A stretch of 64,000 bases of DNA. Origin: Pseudomonas viridiflava (GTDB taxonomy: Bacteria > Pseudomonadota > Gammaproteobacteria > Pseudomonadales > Pseudomonadaceae). A program made the position numbers and the translations under genes. Under the pieces are notes generated by a model that saw only the letters and a list, made by a program, of their open reading frames with translations, had not been told where the DNA came from and did not search any database. Where the stretch lies: positions 558,001-622,000 of the forward strand of contig NZ_UUON01000050.1 of assembly GCF_900590885.1 (NCBI RefSeq). The letters run 5' to 3'. Positions 1 to 9,200 of the stretch are shown piece after piece; within the stretch, counting starts at the first letter, position 1, and each line of letters starts with the position of its first letter.

Positions 1-474
1 GATGTCGGCGTCGAACGGGCACGTCAGCCAGGCATTGCTGGCGAGTTCCGCCTCCAGCTGGCCCGCGTCCCAGCCGGCATAGCCGAGGGTGATCACGCTG
101 TGCTCGGGGCCTACGCCGTCGGCGATGGCGAACAACACGTCCTGGGAGGTGGACAGTGACACGCCGTCCAGGTCGACCGTGGCCTGAAACTTGGGCCCGG
201 TGGGGTGCAGCACAAAACCGCGATCGGTCTGCACCGGCCCGCCGATGTAGATCGGCACATGCTGGCAGCGGGCCGGCGGGTCGATTTCGGGGCGCAACTG
301 CTCAAGGATGTCCGCCAGGTTCAGCTCCTGCGGGCGGTTCACCACCAGCCCCATGGCACCATTGGCCGTGTGCTCGACTATATAGGTCAAGGTCTGCGCA
401 AAGTTCGGGTCGGCCATGTGGGGCATGGCGATCAGGAATTGGTGCTTGAGGTAGGTCGGGCTGACATTTTTCAT
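1..474 (-). CDS. algH: YqgE/AlgH family protein, 3' end cut by window edge
   Basis: This is the first 158 codons of a UPF0301 (DUF179) protein; the C-terminus lies outside the window. Seen: start ATG at 474 giving MKNVSPTYLKHQFLIAMPHM, then the family motifs GAMGLVVNRP and GGPVQTDRGFVLH, then TLGYAGWDAGQLEAEL near the edge. Full-length members are about 185-190 aa. The family is named after AlgH, reported as a regulator of alginate in P. aeruginosa, but its biochemical role is unclear. Its place upstream of tonB and gshB on the same strand matches the order I recall for P. aeruginosa (algH, a tonB paralogue, gshB, pilG). Identity is secure; function is not. Confidence 0.93.
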   Translation of the reverse strand, partial: MKNVSPTYLKHQFLIAMPHMADPNFAQTLTYIVEHTANGAMGLVVNRPQELNLADILEQLRPEIDPPARCQHVPIYIGGPVQTDRGFVLHPTGPKFQATVDLDGVSLSTSQDVLFAIADGVGPEHSVITLGYAGWDAGQLEAELASNAWLTCPFDADI

Positions 475-541
475 GTCCGCTAGTGTGGCGTTGGAGGGGC
501 GAACTGACAAGCTGGGGATGTGTGGCAAGGGGTAATTGTCA

Positions 542-1447
542 TCAATTGCTCGACAAGCGATCGCCCTTGGCGAACTTCCAGGTGCGGATGATTTCCAGGC
601 GGTCGATGTCGTTCAGGTCGCCGGTAAACGGCGCGAAAGGCGCAGCCAGGCGCACGATGCGCTGGGCGGCCTGGTCGAGCAATGGCTGGCCGGAGGACTC
701 CAGCACCTGCACTTCATAGAGCGAACCATCGCGGTTGATCGACACCAATAGACGCAAATTACCGTAGATCTGCTGGCGCCGGGCCTCGTCCGGGTAATTG
801 AGGTTGCCGATGCGCTCGACCTTCTTGCGCCACTCGTCCTTATACCAGGCGCCTTTGTCGCGCATGGTCGAGGCTGCGTTCAGCCGGTAGATGCGCGGGC
901 GCTTGGCGTACAGCTGCTGTTCGTTGGCCAGTTCGGCTTCCAGGCTGGAAATTTCGTCGGACAGCGTTGAGCTGTCGAACGTCGGCGCAGGTTTCACCGG
1001 CTCGGGCTGCGGCTCGGTCTTGGTCTTTTCGCGCTGGGTCGGGGCCTTTTGCGGCTTGGGCGCGACGGTGGTGACTGCGGCCTTGGGCGCTGGCTGCTTG
1101 ACCTCGGGCTTGGGCGCCGGCGGCGGCGTGACTTTATTGATCTTGTTGTCCTGGAACGGCGCCACTTCGGTGGTCTTGGGCACCGCTTTCTTGTCGAGGG
1201 TGCCGCTGCCCTGCTGGTTGTCCTGGGCGAGAAAGTCGGCCTGCTCGGGCGCTTTTTCACTCTTGAACGTGGCGAGGGTGATTTCCAGGGTTTTGGTGAT
1301 TTGCTTGGGCTCGACCATGGTGAAGCCCAGGCCGAGGATCAACGCGAGGTGCAGCAGTGCTGCCAGGAACAGGGTAAAACCGAGCCGATCAGCCGGGCGC
1401 ACGCCGCTGTGGGAGAGTTCGGGGGGCAGATCGGACGGGAGTGTCAT
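542..1447 (-). CDS. tonB: TonB-family energy transducer (TonB3-like)
   Basis: A 301-aa inner-membrane anchored protein that would link proton-motive force from ExbB/ExbD to an outer-membrane or envelope partner. Seen: one transmembrane segment at about residues 22-44, a long Pro/Lys/Ala-rich periplasm-spanning stretch (about 95-160), and a C-terminal TonB domain (about 210-300) with YPDEARRQQIYGNLRLLVSI. No exbB or exbD is adjacent. In P. aeruginosa the TonB paralogue at this position (TonB3) has been linked to twitching motility, and the pilus chemosensory operon starts nearby on the other strand. A role in pilus function rather than iron uptake is inferred from that position only. Confidence 0.88.
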   Translation of the reverse strand: MTLPSDLPPELSHSGVRPADRLGFTLFLAALLHLALILGLGFTMVEPKQITKTLEITLATFKSEKAPEQADFLAQDNQQGSGTLDKKAVPKTTEVAPFQDNKINKVTPPPAPKPEVKQPAPKAAVTTVAPKPQKAPTQREKTKTEPQPEPVKPAPTFDSSTLSDEISSLEAELANEQQLYAKRPRIYRLNAASTMRDKGAWYKDEWRKKVERIGNLNYPDEARRQQIYGNLRLLVSINRDGSLYEVQVLESSGQPLLDQAAQRIVRLAAPFAPFTGDLNDIDRLEIIRTWKFAKGDRLSSN

Positions 1448-1524
1448 GACAAGAAAACCAACATCGCGCGTTTCACAGGTGGCGCATGATAACGCAATGT
1501 TGGTTTGTGTCCGGCTGTTCTATG

Positions 1525-2478
1525 TCACTTCGCTTGTAGCTTGCGCTCAATGGCCGCCATCAGCATTTCGCCGATGTTGGTGCCAAATGCGTTGTCGATC
1601 TCGCGGATACAGGTCGGGCTGGTGACGTTGATTTCAGTGAGGTTCTCACCAATTACGTCGAGTCCTACAAACAGCAGGCCTTTTTCCCGCAGGGTCGGGC
1701 CGACCTGGGCCGCAATCCAGCGATCCTTGTCTGTCAGTGGGCGTGCTTCTCCGCGACCACCGGCCGCCAGGTTGCCACGGGTCTCGCCTGCCGCCGGAAT
1801 ACGCGCCAGGCAGTAATCCACCGGCTCGCCGTCGATCATCAGGATGCGCTTGTCGCCGTCCTTGATCGCCGGAATGTACGCCTGGCCCATGATCTGCTGG
1901 GTGCCCAGCACGGTCAGGGTTTCGAGGATCACCGACAGGTTCGGGTCGCCGGCGCGATGACGGAAAATCGAGGTGCCGCCCATGCCGTCCAGCGGCTTGA
2001 GGATCACATCGCCGTGCTTGGCGGCAAATTCACGCAACACATCGGCGCGCCGGCTGACCACGGTTGGCGGCGTGCACTGTGGGAACAGGGTGGCGAACAG
2101 CTTTTCATTGCAGTCGCGCAGGCTTTGCGGCTTGTTGACGATCAGCACGCCGGCGCGCTCGGCTTGCTCCAGCAGGTAGGTGGAGTAGACGAATTCCATG
2201 TCGAACGGCGGGTCCTTGCGCATCAGGATCACGTCCAGATCGCTCAGCGGGCTGTCGATCTCGTCTGAAAGCTCGAACCACTTCTCAGGGTTGGCAAACA
2301 CCTGCAGCGGGCGCATGCGTGCGCGGGCCTCGCCGTCGCCCTGGTAAAGATCCGGCTGCTCCATATAGAACAACGTCCAGCCGCGGGCCTGGGCGGCCAG
2401 GAGCATGGCCAGCGAGCTGTCCTTTTTATAGGAAATGCTGGCGATAGGGTCCATGACAATGCCGACGCGAACGCTCAT
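1525..2478 (-). CDS. gshB: Glutathione synthetase
   Basis: A 317-aa cytoplasmic ATP-grasp ligase that joins gamma-glutamylcysteine and glycine to make glutathione. Seen: N-terminal MSVRVGIVMDPIASISYKKD typical of GshB, the ATP-grasp segment DVILKPLDGMGGTSIFR (about 155-175) and the C-terminal INVTSPTCIREID. Length matches the family (about 315 aa). It lies 77 bp upstream of tonB on the same strand and is divergent from pilG across a 239-bp gap. The order gshB/pilG is conserved in Pseudomonas. Confidence 0.96.
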   Translation of the reverse strand: MSVRVGIVMDPIASISYKKDSSLAMLLAAQARGWTLFYMEQPDLYQGDGEARARMRPLQVFANPEKWFELSDEIDSPLSDLDVILMRKDPPFDMEFVYSTYLLEQAERAGVLIVNKPQSLRDCNEKLFATLFPQCTPPTVVSRRADVLREFAAKHGDVILKPLDGMGGTSIFRHRAGDPNLSVILETLTVLGTQQIMGQAYIPAIKDGDKRILMIDGEPVDYCLARIPAAGETRGNLAAGGRGEARPLTDKDRWIAAQVGPTLREKGLLFVGLDVIGENLTEINVTSPTCIREIDNAFGTNIGEMLMAAIERKLQAK

Positions 2479-2717
2479 GGGGGATTTCCTCTAGCAAATT
2501 AGGGCGCATAAAAGTGGCGTCAGAGTGGCGCTGTGGCTGTTGTGGGTCAAGGAAAAACCACCTGGCGGGTGCCTCGATAGATTGCACCCCAAGACTGTGC
2601 TAAAAAGACTGCCACGGCGCAGCAGCCCTTGAATTCCAAGGCTTCTAGCGCTCATCCTGTGCAACATCAGGCAGTACACACCGAAAACCGATTCGCTGTG
2701 GCGATGGTAGAGCAGAT

Positions 2718-3125
2718 ATGGAACAGCATTCCAACGCCTTGAGAGTGATGGTGATCGACGATTCGAAGACGATCCGCCGCACCGCCGAGACGCTGTTGAA
2801 GAACGCAGGGTGCGATGTCATCACGGCCATCGACGGTTTCGATGCCCTGGCCCGGATTGTTGATCATCACCCGCACATTATCTTTGTCGACATCATGATG
2901 CCGCGCCTGGATGGCTATCAGACCTGCGCCCTGGTGAAGAACAATCCGGCGTTCAAGTCGATCCCGGTGATCATGCTGTCCTCCAAGGACGGCCTGTTCG
3001 ACAAGGCCAAGGGGCGCATCGTGGGCGTCGATCAGTTTTTGACCAAGCCTTTCAGCAAGGAAGAACTGCTGGGTGCGATCAAGGCCTACGTGCCTGCCTT
3101 CGCCGCAGTAGAACAAGCACACTGA
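2718..3125 (+). CDS. pilG: Twitching motility response regulator PilG
   Basis: A 135-aa stand-alone CheY-like receiver, one of two output regulators of the Pil-Chp pathway; in P. aeruginosa it promotes pilus extension and cAMP production. Seen: acidic pair in MVIDDSKTIRRTAETLL, phospho-acceptor Asp about residue 58 in FVDIMMPRLDG, and conserved Lys in FLTKPF about residue 107. There is no output domain. It is the first gene of the operon pilG-pilH-pilI-pilJ-chpA-chpC; pilH follows after 46 bp. Phosphoryl groups should come from ChpA. Confidence 0.96.
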   Translation: MEQHSNALRVMVIDDSKTIRRTAETLLKNAGCDVITAIDGFDALARIVDHHPHIIFVDIMMPRLDGYQTCALVKNNPAFKSIPVIMLSSKDGLFDKAKGRIVGVDQFLTKPFSKEELLGAIKAYVPAFAAVEQAH

Positions 3126-3171
3126 CGCCGCCTCACAAGGGCCGGCGCCGACCAATGTAGTGGGGAAAACC

Positions 3172-3537
3172 ATGGCACGCGTTCTGATCGTCGACGATTC
3201 GCCGACTGAAATGTACAAACTGACCGGCATGCTCGAAAAGCACGGCCACCAGGTCCTTAAAGCCGAAAACGGCGCGGACGGCGTGGCCCTGGCCCGCCAG
3301 GAAAAACCCGACGCCGTGCTGATGGACATCGTGATGCCGGGCCTCAATGGCTTCCAGGCCACGCGCCAGCTGTCCAAGGAGCCGGAAACCAACGGCATCC
3401 CGATCATCATCATCACCACCAAAGACCAGGAAACCGACAAGATCTGGGGCGCTCGCCAGGGCGCCAAGGATTACCTGACCAAGCCGGTGGACGAAGACAC
3501 CCTGATCGCCACCTTGAACAAGGTGCTGGCCGGCTGA
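3172..3537 (+). CDS. pilH: Twitching motility response regulator PilH
   Basis: A 121-aa CheY-like receiver. In P. aeruginosa PilH is tied to pilus retraction or acts as a phosphate sink opposing PilG. Seen: MARVLIVDDSPTEMYKLTGM, phospho-acceptor Asp52 in VLMDIVMPGLNG, Lys104 in YLTKPVDEDT. I chose the ATG at 3172 over an in-frame GTG at 3160 because MARVLIVDDS begins exactly at the first receiver strand and 121 aa is the usual PilH length. pilI starts 12 bp after the stop. Confidence 0.95.
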   Translation: MARVLIVDDSPTEMYKLTGMLEKHGHQVLKAENGADGVALARQEKPDAVLMDIVMPGLNGFQATRQLSKEPETNGIPIIIITTKDQETDKIWGARQGAKDYLTKPVDEDTLIATLNKVLAG

Positions 3538-3549
3538 CGGCACGCGATC

Positions 3550-4074
3550 ATGACCGAGTCGCACACCGCCTTCGAGCTGCTGCTGGACATCGACCGCCGC
3601 TGCCGCCTGCTGGCCGCCGACCTGCCGTCCCAGGAAACCCGCCAGCAGCGCTGGAGCGGCATCGGCTTTCGCCTGGGGCAGCATTGGTACGTGGCGCCCA
3701 TGGGCGAAGTCGCCGAAGTCCTGCATGAGCCGCGCTGCACCTTGATGCCCGGGGTCAAACCCTGGGTCAAGGGCGTGGCCAACCTGCGCGGGCGCTTGCT
3801 GCCGGTGATGGACCTGGGCGGGTTCCTCGGCATGCCATTGTCCAAGCCGCGCAAGCAGCGGCGGGTGCTGGTGGTGGAATATAACGACCTGTTTGTCGGG
3901 CTGCTGGTGGACGAGGTGGTGGGGATGCAACATTTCGCACAAGACGCACTGCGGGCCAGCGCCAACCCCGGCGCGGCGTTTATCCAGGGCCAGTTCGACG
4001 GCGACCCGCTGTGGCAGGTCTTCAGCCCCTTCGCCCTGGCCCAGGCCCCAGGCTTCATGGATGTTGCCGCATGA
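3550..4074 (+). CDS. pilI: CheW-like adaptor PilI
   Basis: A 174-aa single CheW domain that couples the receptor PilJ to the kinase ChpA. Seen: beta-barrel blocks around GIGFRLGQHWYVAPMGEVAEVL, the signature GVANLRGRLLPVMDLGGFLG (about residues 77-97), and LVDEVVGMQHF in the second half. The stop overlaps the start of pilJ (ATGA), so the two are probably translationally coupled. Identification follows from domain and position; ChpC at the end of the operon is the second adaptor. Confidence 0.93.
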   Translation: MTESHTAFELLLDIDRRCRLLAADLPSQETRQQRWSGIGFRLGQHWYVAPMGEVAEVLHEPRCTLMPGVKPWVKGVANLRGRLLPVMDLGGFLGMPLSKPRKQRRVLVVEYNDLFVGLLVDEVVGMQHFAQDALRASANPGAAFIQGQFDGDPLWQVFSPFALAQAPGFMDVAA

Positions 4075-6122
4075 GCACCGCCCCCACGCCCAAACCCCAG
4101 GCCGGCTCGCGCAGCCGCTCGCAGATCATCGTGCTGTTTATTGCGCTGATCGTGTTCATCATGCTGTTGTTCGCCAACTTCGCGTACCTCAACACCCAGT
4201 CCACCTACGACAAACAGTACATCGGCCACGCCGGTGAGCTGCGCGTGCTGTCCCAGCGCATTGCCAAGAACGCCACCGAAGCCGCCGCCGGCAAGGCCGC
4301 CGCGTTCAAACTGCTGGGCGATGCGCGCAACGACTTTGCCCAGCGCTGGGGCTACCTGAAAAAAGGCGACCAGGAAACCGGCCTGCCCGCCGCGCCCAAC
4401 GCGGTACGCGCCGAAATGCGCGCGGTGCAGACCGACTGGGAAGCGTTGCTGAAAAATACCGACGCGATTCTCGCCAGCGAGCAGACCGTGCTGTCCCTGC
4501 ACCAAGTGGCCGCAACCCTGGCCGAAACCGTGCCGCAGTTGCAGATGGAGTCGGAAAAGGTCGTCGACATCCTGCTGCAACGCGGCGCCCCGGCCAGCCA
4601 GGTGGCCCTGGCCCAACGCCAGTCGTTGCTCGCCGAACGTATTTTGGGCGCGGTGAACACCGTGCTGGCCGGCGACGAAACCGCCGTGCAGGCCGCCGAC
4701 GCCTTTGGCCGCGATGCCAACCGCTTCGGCGTGGTGCTCAACGGCATGCTCAACGGCAACCCGGGATTGCGCATCACCCAGGTCGAGGACCGCGACGCCC
4801 GCGCGCGGCTGGCGGAAATCGCCGAGCTGTTCGAGTTTGTGTCCGGCTCGGTGGATGAAATCCTCGAAACCTCGCCACAGCTGTTCCAGGTGCGCGCCTC
4901 GGCGAGCAATATTTTCAACCTGTCGCAAACCCTGCTCGATGAAGCCTCGCACCTGGCCACCGGCTTTGAAAACCTCGCCAGCGGGCGCAGCTTCGACACC
5001 ATCGGCGGCTACGTGCTGGGCTTGCTGGCGCTGACCTCGATCATCCTGATCGGCCTGGTGATGGTGCGCGAAACCAACCGCCAGCTGCATGAAACCGCCG
5101 AGAAAAACGAGCGCAACCAGAACGCGATCATGCGCCTGCTGGATGAAATCGAAGACCTGGCCGACGGCGACCTCACCGTGACCGCCTCGGTTACCGAAGA
5201 CTTCACCGGCACCATCGCCGACTCCATCAACTATTCCGTCGACCAACTGCGCGACCTGGTGGCCACCATCAACCTCACCGCCGGGCAAGTCGCCGGCGCG
5301 GTGCAGGACACCCAGGCCACCGCCATGCATCTGGCCCAGGCCTCGGAGCACCAGGCCCAGCAGATCGCCGAAGCCTCCACCGCGATCAACCAGATGGCCC
5401 AGTCCATCGACCAGGTGTCGGCCAACGCCGCCGAGTCCTCGGCGGTGGCGGAGCGTTCGGTAGAAATCGCCAACAAGGGCAACGAGGTGGTGCACAACAC
5501 CATCCATGGCATGGACAACATCCGCGAACAGATCCAGGACACCGCCAAGCGCATCAAGCGCCTGGGCGAGTCATCCCAGGAGATTGGCGATATCGTCAGC
5601 CTGATCGACGACATTGCCGACCAGACCAACATCCTCGCCCTCAACGCCGCGATCCAGGCGAGCATGGCCGGGGATGCCGGACGCGGCTTTGCGGTGGTGG
5701 CCGATGAAGTGCAGCGGCTGGCCGAGCGTTCGTCGGCAGCCACGCGGCAGATTGAAACCCTGGTGCGCGCGATCCAGGCCGACACCAACGAAGCCGTTAT
5801 TTCCATGGAGCAGACCACCACCGAAGTGGTACGCGGCGCGCGGCTGGCGCAGGACGCCGGGGTGGCGCTGGAAGAGATCGAAGGCGTGTCGAAAACCTTG
5901 GCGGCGCTGATCCAGAGCATCTCCAATGCGGCGCAGCAACAGACGTCGTCGGCGGGGCAGATTTCGTTGACCATGAACGTGATTCAGCAGATCACCACGC
6001 AGACGTCGTCTGGCTCCACCGCCACGGCGGAGAGCATCGGCAATCTGGCGAAAATGGCCAGCCAGTTGCGCAGGTCGGTGTCGGGCTTCACCCTCCCGCC
6101 ACCCAAACAGGCAGATGATTGA
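4071..6122 (+). CDS. pilJ: Methyl-accepting chemoreceptor PilJ
   Basis: A 683-aa inner-membrane receptor of the Pil-Chp system. Seen: TM1 about 19-40, a periplasmic PilJ-type sensor region with internal helical repeats (VLSQRIAKNATEAA and similar), TM2 about 313-335, a HAMP-like linker, and a long coiled-coil signalling domain with hairpin tip DDIADQTNILALNAAIQASM about 512-535. The ATG at 4071 overlaps the pilI stop by 4 bp and gives a normal short cytoplasmic N-terminus; a longer reading from 4011 would overlap pilI coding sequence and is rejected. No C-terminal NWETF-like pentapeptide for CheR/CheB is present. No pilK follows, unlike P. aeruginosa. Confidence 0.95.
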   Translation: MSTAPTPKPQAGSRSRSQIIVLFIALIVFIMLLFANFAYLNTQSTYDKQYIGHAGELRVLSQRIAKNATEAAAGKAAAFKLLGDARNDFAQRWGYLKKGDQETGLPAAPNAVRAEMRAVQTDWEALLKNTDAILASEQTVLSLHQVAATLAETVPQLQMESEKVVDILLQRGAPASQVALAQRQSLLAERILGAVNTVLAGDETAVQAADAFGRDANRFGVVLNGMLNGNPGLRITQVEDRDARARLAEIAELFEFVSGSVDEILETSPQLFQVRASASNIFNLSQTLLDEASHLATGFENLASGRSFDTIGGYVLGLLALTSIILIGLVMVRETNRQLHETAEKNERNQNAIMRLLDEIEDLADGDLTVTASVTEDFTGTIADSINYSVDQLRDLVATINLTAGQVAGAVQDTQATAMHLAQASEHQAQQIAEASTAINQMAQSIDQVSANAAESSAVAERSVEIANKGNEVVHNTIHGMDNIREQIQDTAKRIKRLGESSQEIGDIVSLIDDIADQTNILALNAAIQASMAGDAGRGFAVVADEVQRLAERSSAATRQIETLVRAIQADTNEAVISMEQTTTEVVRGARLAQDAGVALEEIEGVSKTLAALIQSISNAAQQQTSSAGQISLTMNVIQQITTQTSSGSTATAESIGNLAKMASQLRRSVSGFTLPPPKQADD

Positions 6123-6135
6123 AATGCATTCCAAA

Positions 6136-6163
6136 TGTGGGAGGGGGCAAGCCCCCTCCCACA
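6136..6163. repeat. REP-type perfect palindrome after pilJ
   Basis: Two 13-bp arms, TGTGGGAGGGGGC and its complement, separated by AA. It lies 13 bp after pilJ, where pilK is found in P. aeruginosa. As RNA it would form a strong hairpin without a U tract, so it may damp transcription or protect the upstream message rather than terminate. Confidence 0.85.
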
Positions 6164-6221
6164 CTAGATCTCCATTGGCTTTTGAGATCCAAGCAACCCA
6201 CGAATTCTAAGCGGAGCAGTT

Positions 6222-9200
6222 ATGGTTGACCGGCACGACTACGTGGCCCTCGAATGGGTCAAGGGCGACATTGCCGACACCCTGAAACAGGCCCGTTCGG
6301 CGCTGGATGCGTTTGTCGAAACCGCCGACGGCGATGCGCTCGGCGAGTGCCTGGCCGGCATCCACCAGGTGCATGGCGCGCTGCAAATGGTCGAGTTCTA
6401 CGGTGCGGCGCTGCTCGCCGAAGAGATCGAAGAACTGGCCCTGGCGCTCCAGGCCGGGCACGTCAGCCAGCGCGACGAAAGCATCCGTCTGCTGCAACAG
6501 GCTCTCGGCCAATTGCCGCTGTACCTGGACCGCATCCACAGCGCGCGCCGTGACCTGCCGTTGGTGGTGTTGCCGCTGCTCAACGACCTGCGCAGCGCGC
6601 GTGGCGAAAGCCTGTTGTCGGAAACCAGCCTGTTCAGCCCGCAACTGCTGTCGATTGCTCCCTTGCCGGATGAGGCCTTGGCGCAACGCGCGCAGCCCGA
6701 CCTGCACGAACAACTGCTGCAATGGCACCAACTGCTGCAACAGGCCCTGGCCGGGTTGCTGCGCGAAGACCACGGCCCGAGCAACCTGGAAGACATGGCG
6801 CGGGTGTTCGCGCGCCTCGAAGCCCTGTGCCAGGGCGCGCCACTGCTGCCGTTGTGGCAAGTCACCTCGGCGCTGGTCGAGGGCATGCTCACCGGCGTCA
6901 TCGCCAACAGCCCGGCGCTGCGCAGCCTGCTCAAGGCCAGCGACAAGCAACTCAAGCGCCTGCTGGCCCAAGGCATTGGCGGCATCAACCAGTCGGCGCC
7001 GGATGAGCTGCTCAAGAGCCTGCTGTTCTACGTGGCCAAGGTCACCCGGCCGACGCCGCGCATGCAGAGCCTCAAGGAGCGTTACGGCCTGGACGAAGCC
7101 TTGCCCGACAGCGCCGTGGTCGATGCCGAACGCGCGCGTCTGGCCGGGCCGGACCGCAATGCCATGGGCTCGGTGCTCGGCGCATTGTGTGAGGAGTTGG
7201 TGCGGGTTAAAGAGCGCCTGGACCTGTTCGTGCGCAGCGACCGCCAACACACCAGCGACCTCGACGCCTTGCTCGCGCCGCTGCGGCAGATCGCCGATAC
7301 CCTGGCGGTATTGGGGTTCGGCCAGCCGCGCAAAGTCATCATCGACCAACTCGCCGTGGTGCTGAGCCTGGCCCAGGGCCAACGCGAGCCGAATGACGCG
7401 GTGTTGATGGACGTTGCTGGCGCCTTGCTCTACGTCGAGGCGACCCTGGCCGGCATGGTCGGCACCGTCGAGCCGGAAAGCCGCGAAGAGAGCCGCCTGC
7501 CCACCACGGATTTAACCCAGATCCACCAACTGGTGATCCGCGAATCCTGCCAGTGCCTGCGCCAGGCCAAGGAACTGGTGATCGATTGCATCGAAGCCGA
7601 CTGGGACCGCCAGCGCCTGGAGTCCCTGCCGGAGCTGCTGAGCCAGGTACGCGGCGCTCTCGCGATGATTCCGCTGCCCCGCGCCGCGAGCCTGATGCGC
7701 GGTTGCACCGATTACGTCGACGAACAGTTGATGAGCCACGACAGCCCGCCCTCCGAGGCGCAGCTGGCGCATTTCGCCGACGTAATCAGCAGCCTGGAGT
7801 ACTACCTGGAACGCATGCTCCAGGACCCCGACGCCGCCGGCGAACGGGTGCTGGAATTGGCGACCCAAGGCCTGGCCGCGCTCGGCTACCTGCCTGCCGA
7901 GAAACCCTGGCGCCAGGCCCTGGTAGCGCCGGACGGTGCACTCGCCACCGAAGAAGCGCCGAGCCAATCCCAATTCGACGCACTGGCCAGCCCCACCTCG
8001 CGCCTCAACCCGCCCGCGTTGCAGCGCCCCGGTAGCCTGCTGCCGCCGCCGGCCGATGAAGAACCCATCGACGACGAACTGCGCGAAGTCTTCCTCGAAG
8101 AAACCGACGAAGTGCTGGAGGTGCTGCACCGCCACCTGCCCAACAGCGCCGACAAAACTGCCCAGGGCGAAATGCGCCGCGCCTTCCACACCCTCAAGGG
8201 CAGTGGCCGCATGGTCCGCGCCCTGGTGCTGGCCGAGCTGGCCTGGGCCGTGGAAAACCTGCTCAACCGGGTGCTGGAACGCAGCGTCGTCCTCGGCGCC
8301 GAGGTGCAGCAGGTGCTGGACGAGGCCGTCGCGCTGCTGCCGGAGCTGATCGCCGATTTCGCCATCGACGACCAACGCCAGCGCGATGAAGTCGACGCCC
8401 TGGCCGCCCGTGCCCACGCCCTGGCCAGCGGCACAGCGGCCGCCGAACCCCACGACCCGATGCTGCTGGAGATCTTTCGCAACGAAGCCCAGAGCCATCT
8501 GGACAGCCTCAACCACTTCCTGCAACAGGCCGCGGAGCACGTGCCGCTGCAAGTCAGCGATGAACTGCAACGCGCCCTGCACACCCTCAAGGGCAGCGCG
8601 TATATGGCCGGCGTGTTGCCGATCGCCGAACTGGCGCGCCCGCTGGACCACCTGACCCGCGAGTACAAGGCCCACCGCCTGCCGCTGGACCTGGACGAAG
8701 TGGAGTTGCTGCTGGAGGCCGAGGCCTTGTTCCAGCGTGGGCTGCGCCAGTTGGACAGCGACCCGCTGGTGCCGATAAAAGGCGCGGCGGACTTGATCGG
8801 CCGCACCCAGGCCCTGCTCGATCATCAGTTGCAAGCCATGCTCGACGCGCCGACCACCGGCCTGCGCATCAAGCGTGACCCGCAGCTGATCACCAACTTC
8901 CTGGCCCAGGGCATGGACATCCTGCTCGACGCCGAAAGCCTGTTGCGCCGCTGGCAGCAACACCCCGGCGAGCGCCAGGAACTCACCGCGCTGCTGGATG
9001 AATTGACCACCCTGGGGGAGGGCGCGCACATCGCCGACCTGCACCCCATCGATGAACTCTGTGAAGCCCTGCTAGACCTGTATGGCGCCGTGGAAGAAAG
9101 CAGCCTGGCGGTCAGCGAGCGGTTTTTCCATGAGGCCGAGCAGGCCCATGAAGCGCTGATCAGCATGCTCGACCAACTGGCCGCCGGGCAGGAAATCAAC

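Noticed and set aside
3471..5507. 678-codon minus-strand frame across pilI and pilJ
   Set aside because: Antisense to PilI and PilJ coding sequence with clear CheW and MCP motifs on the plus strand; typical high-GC artefact.
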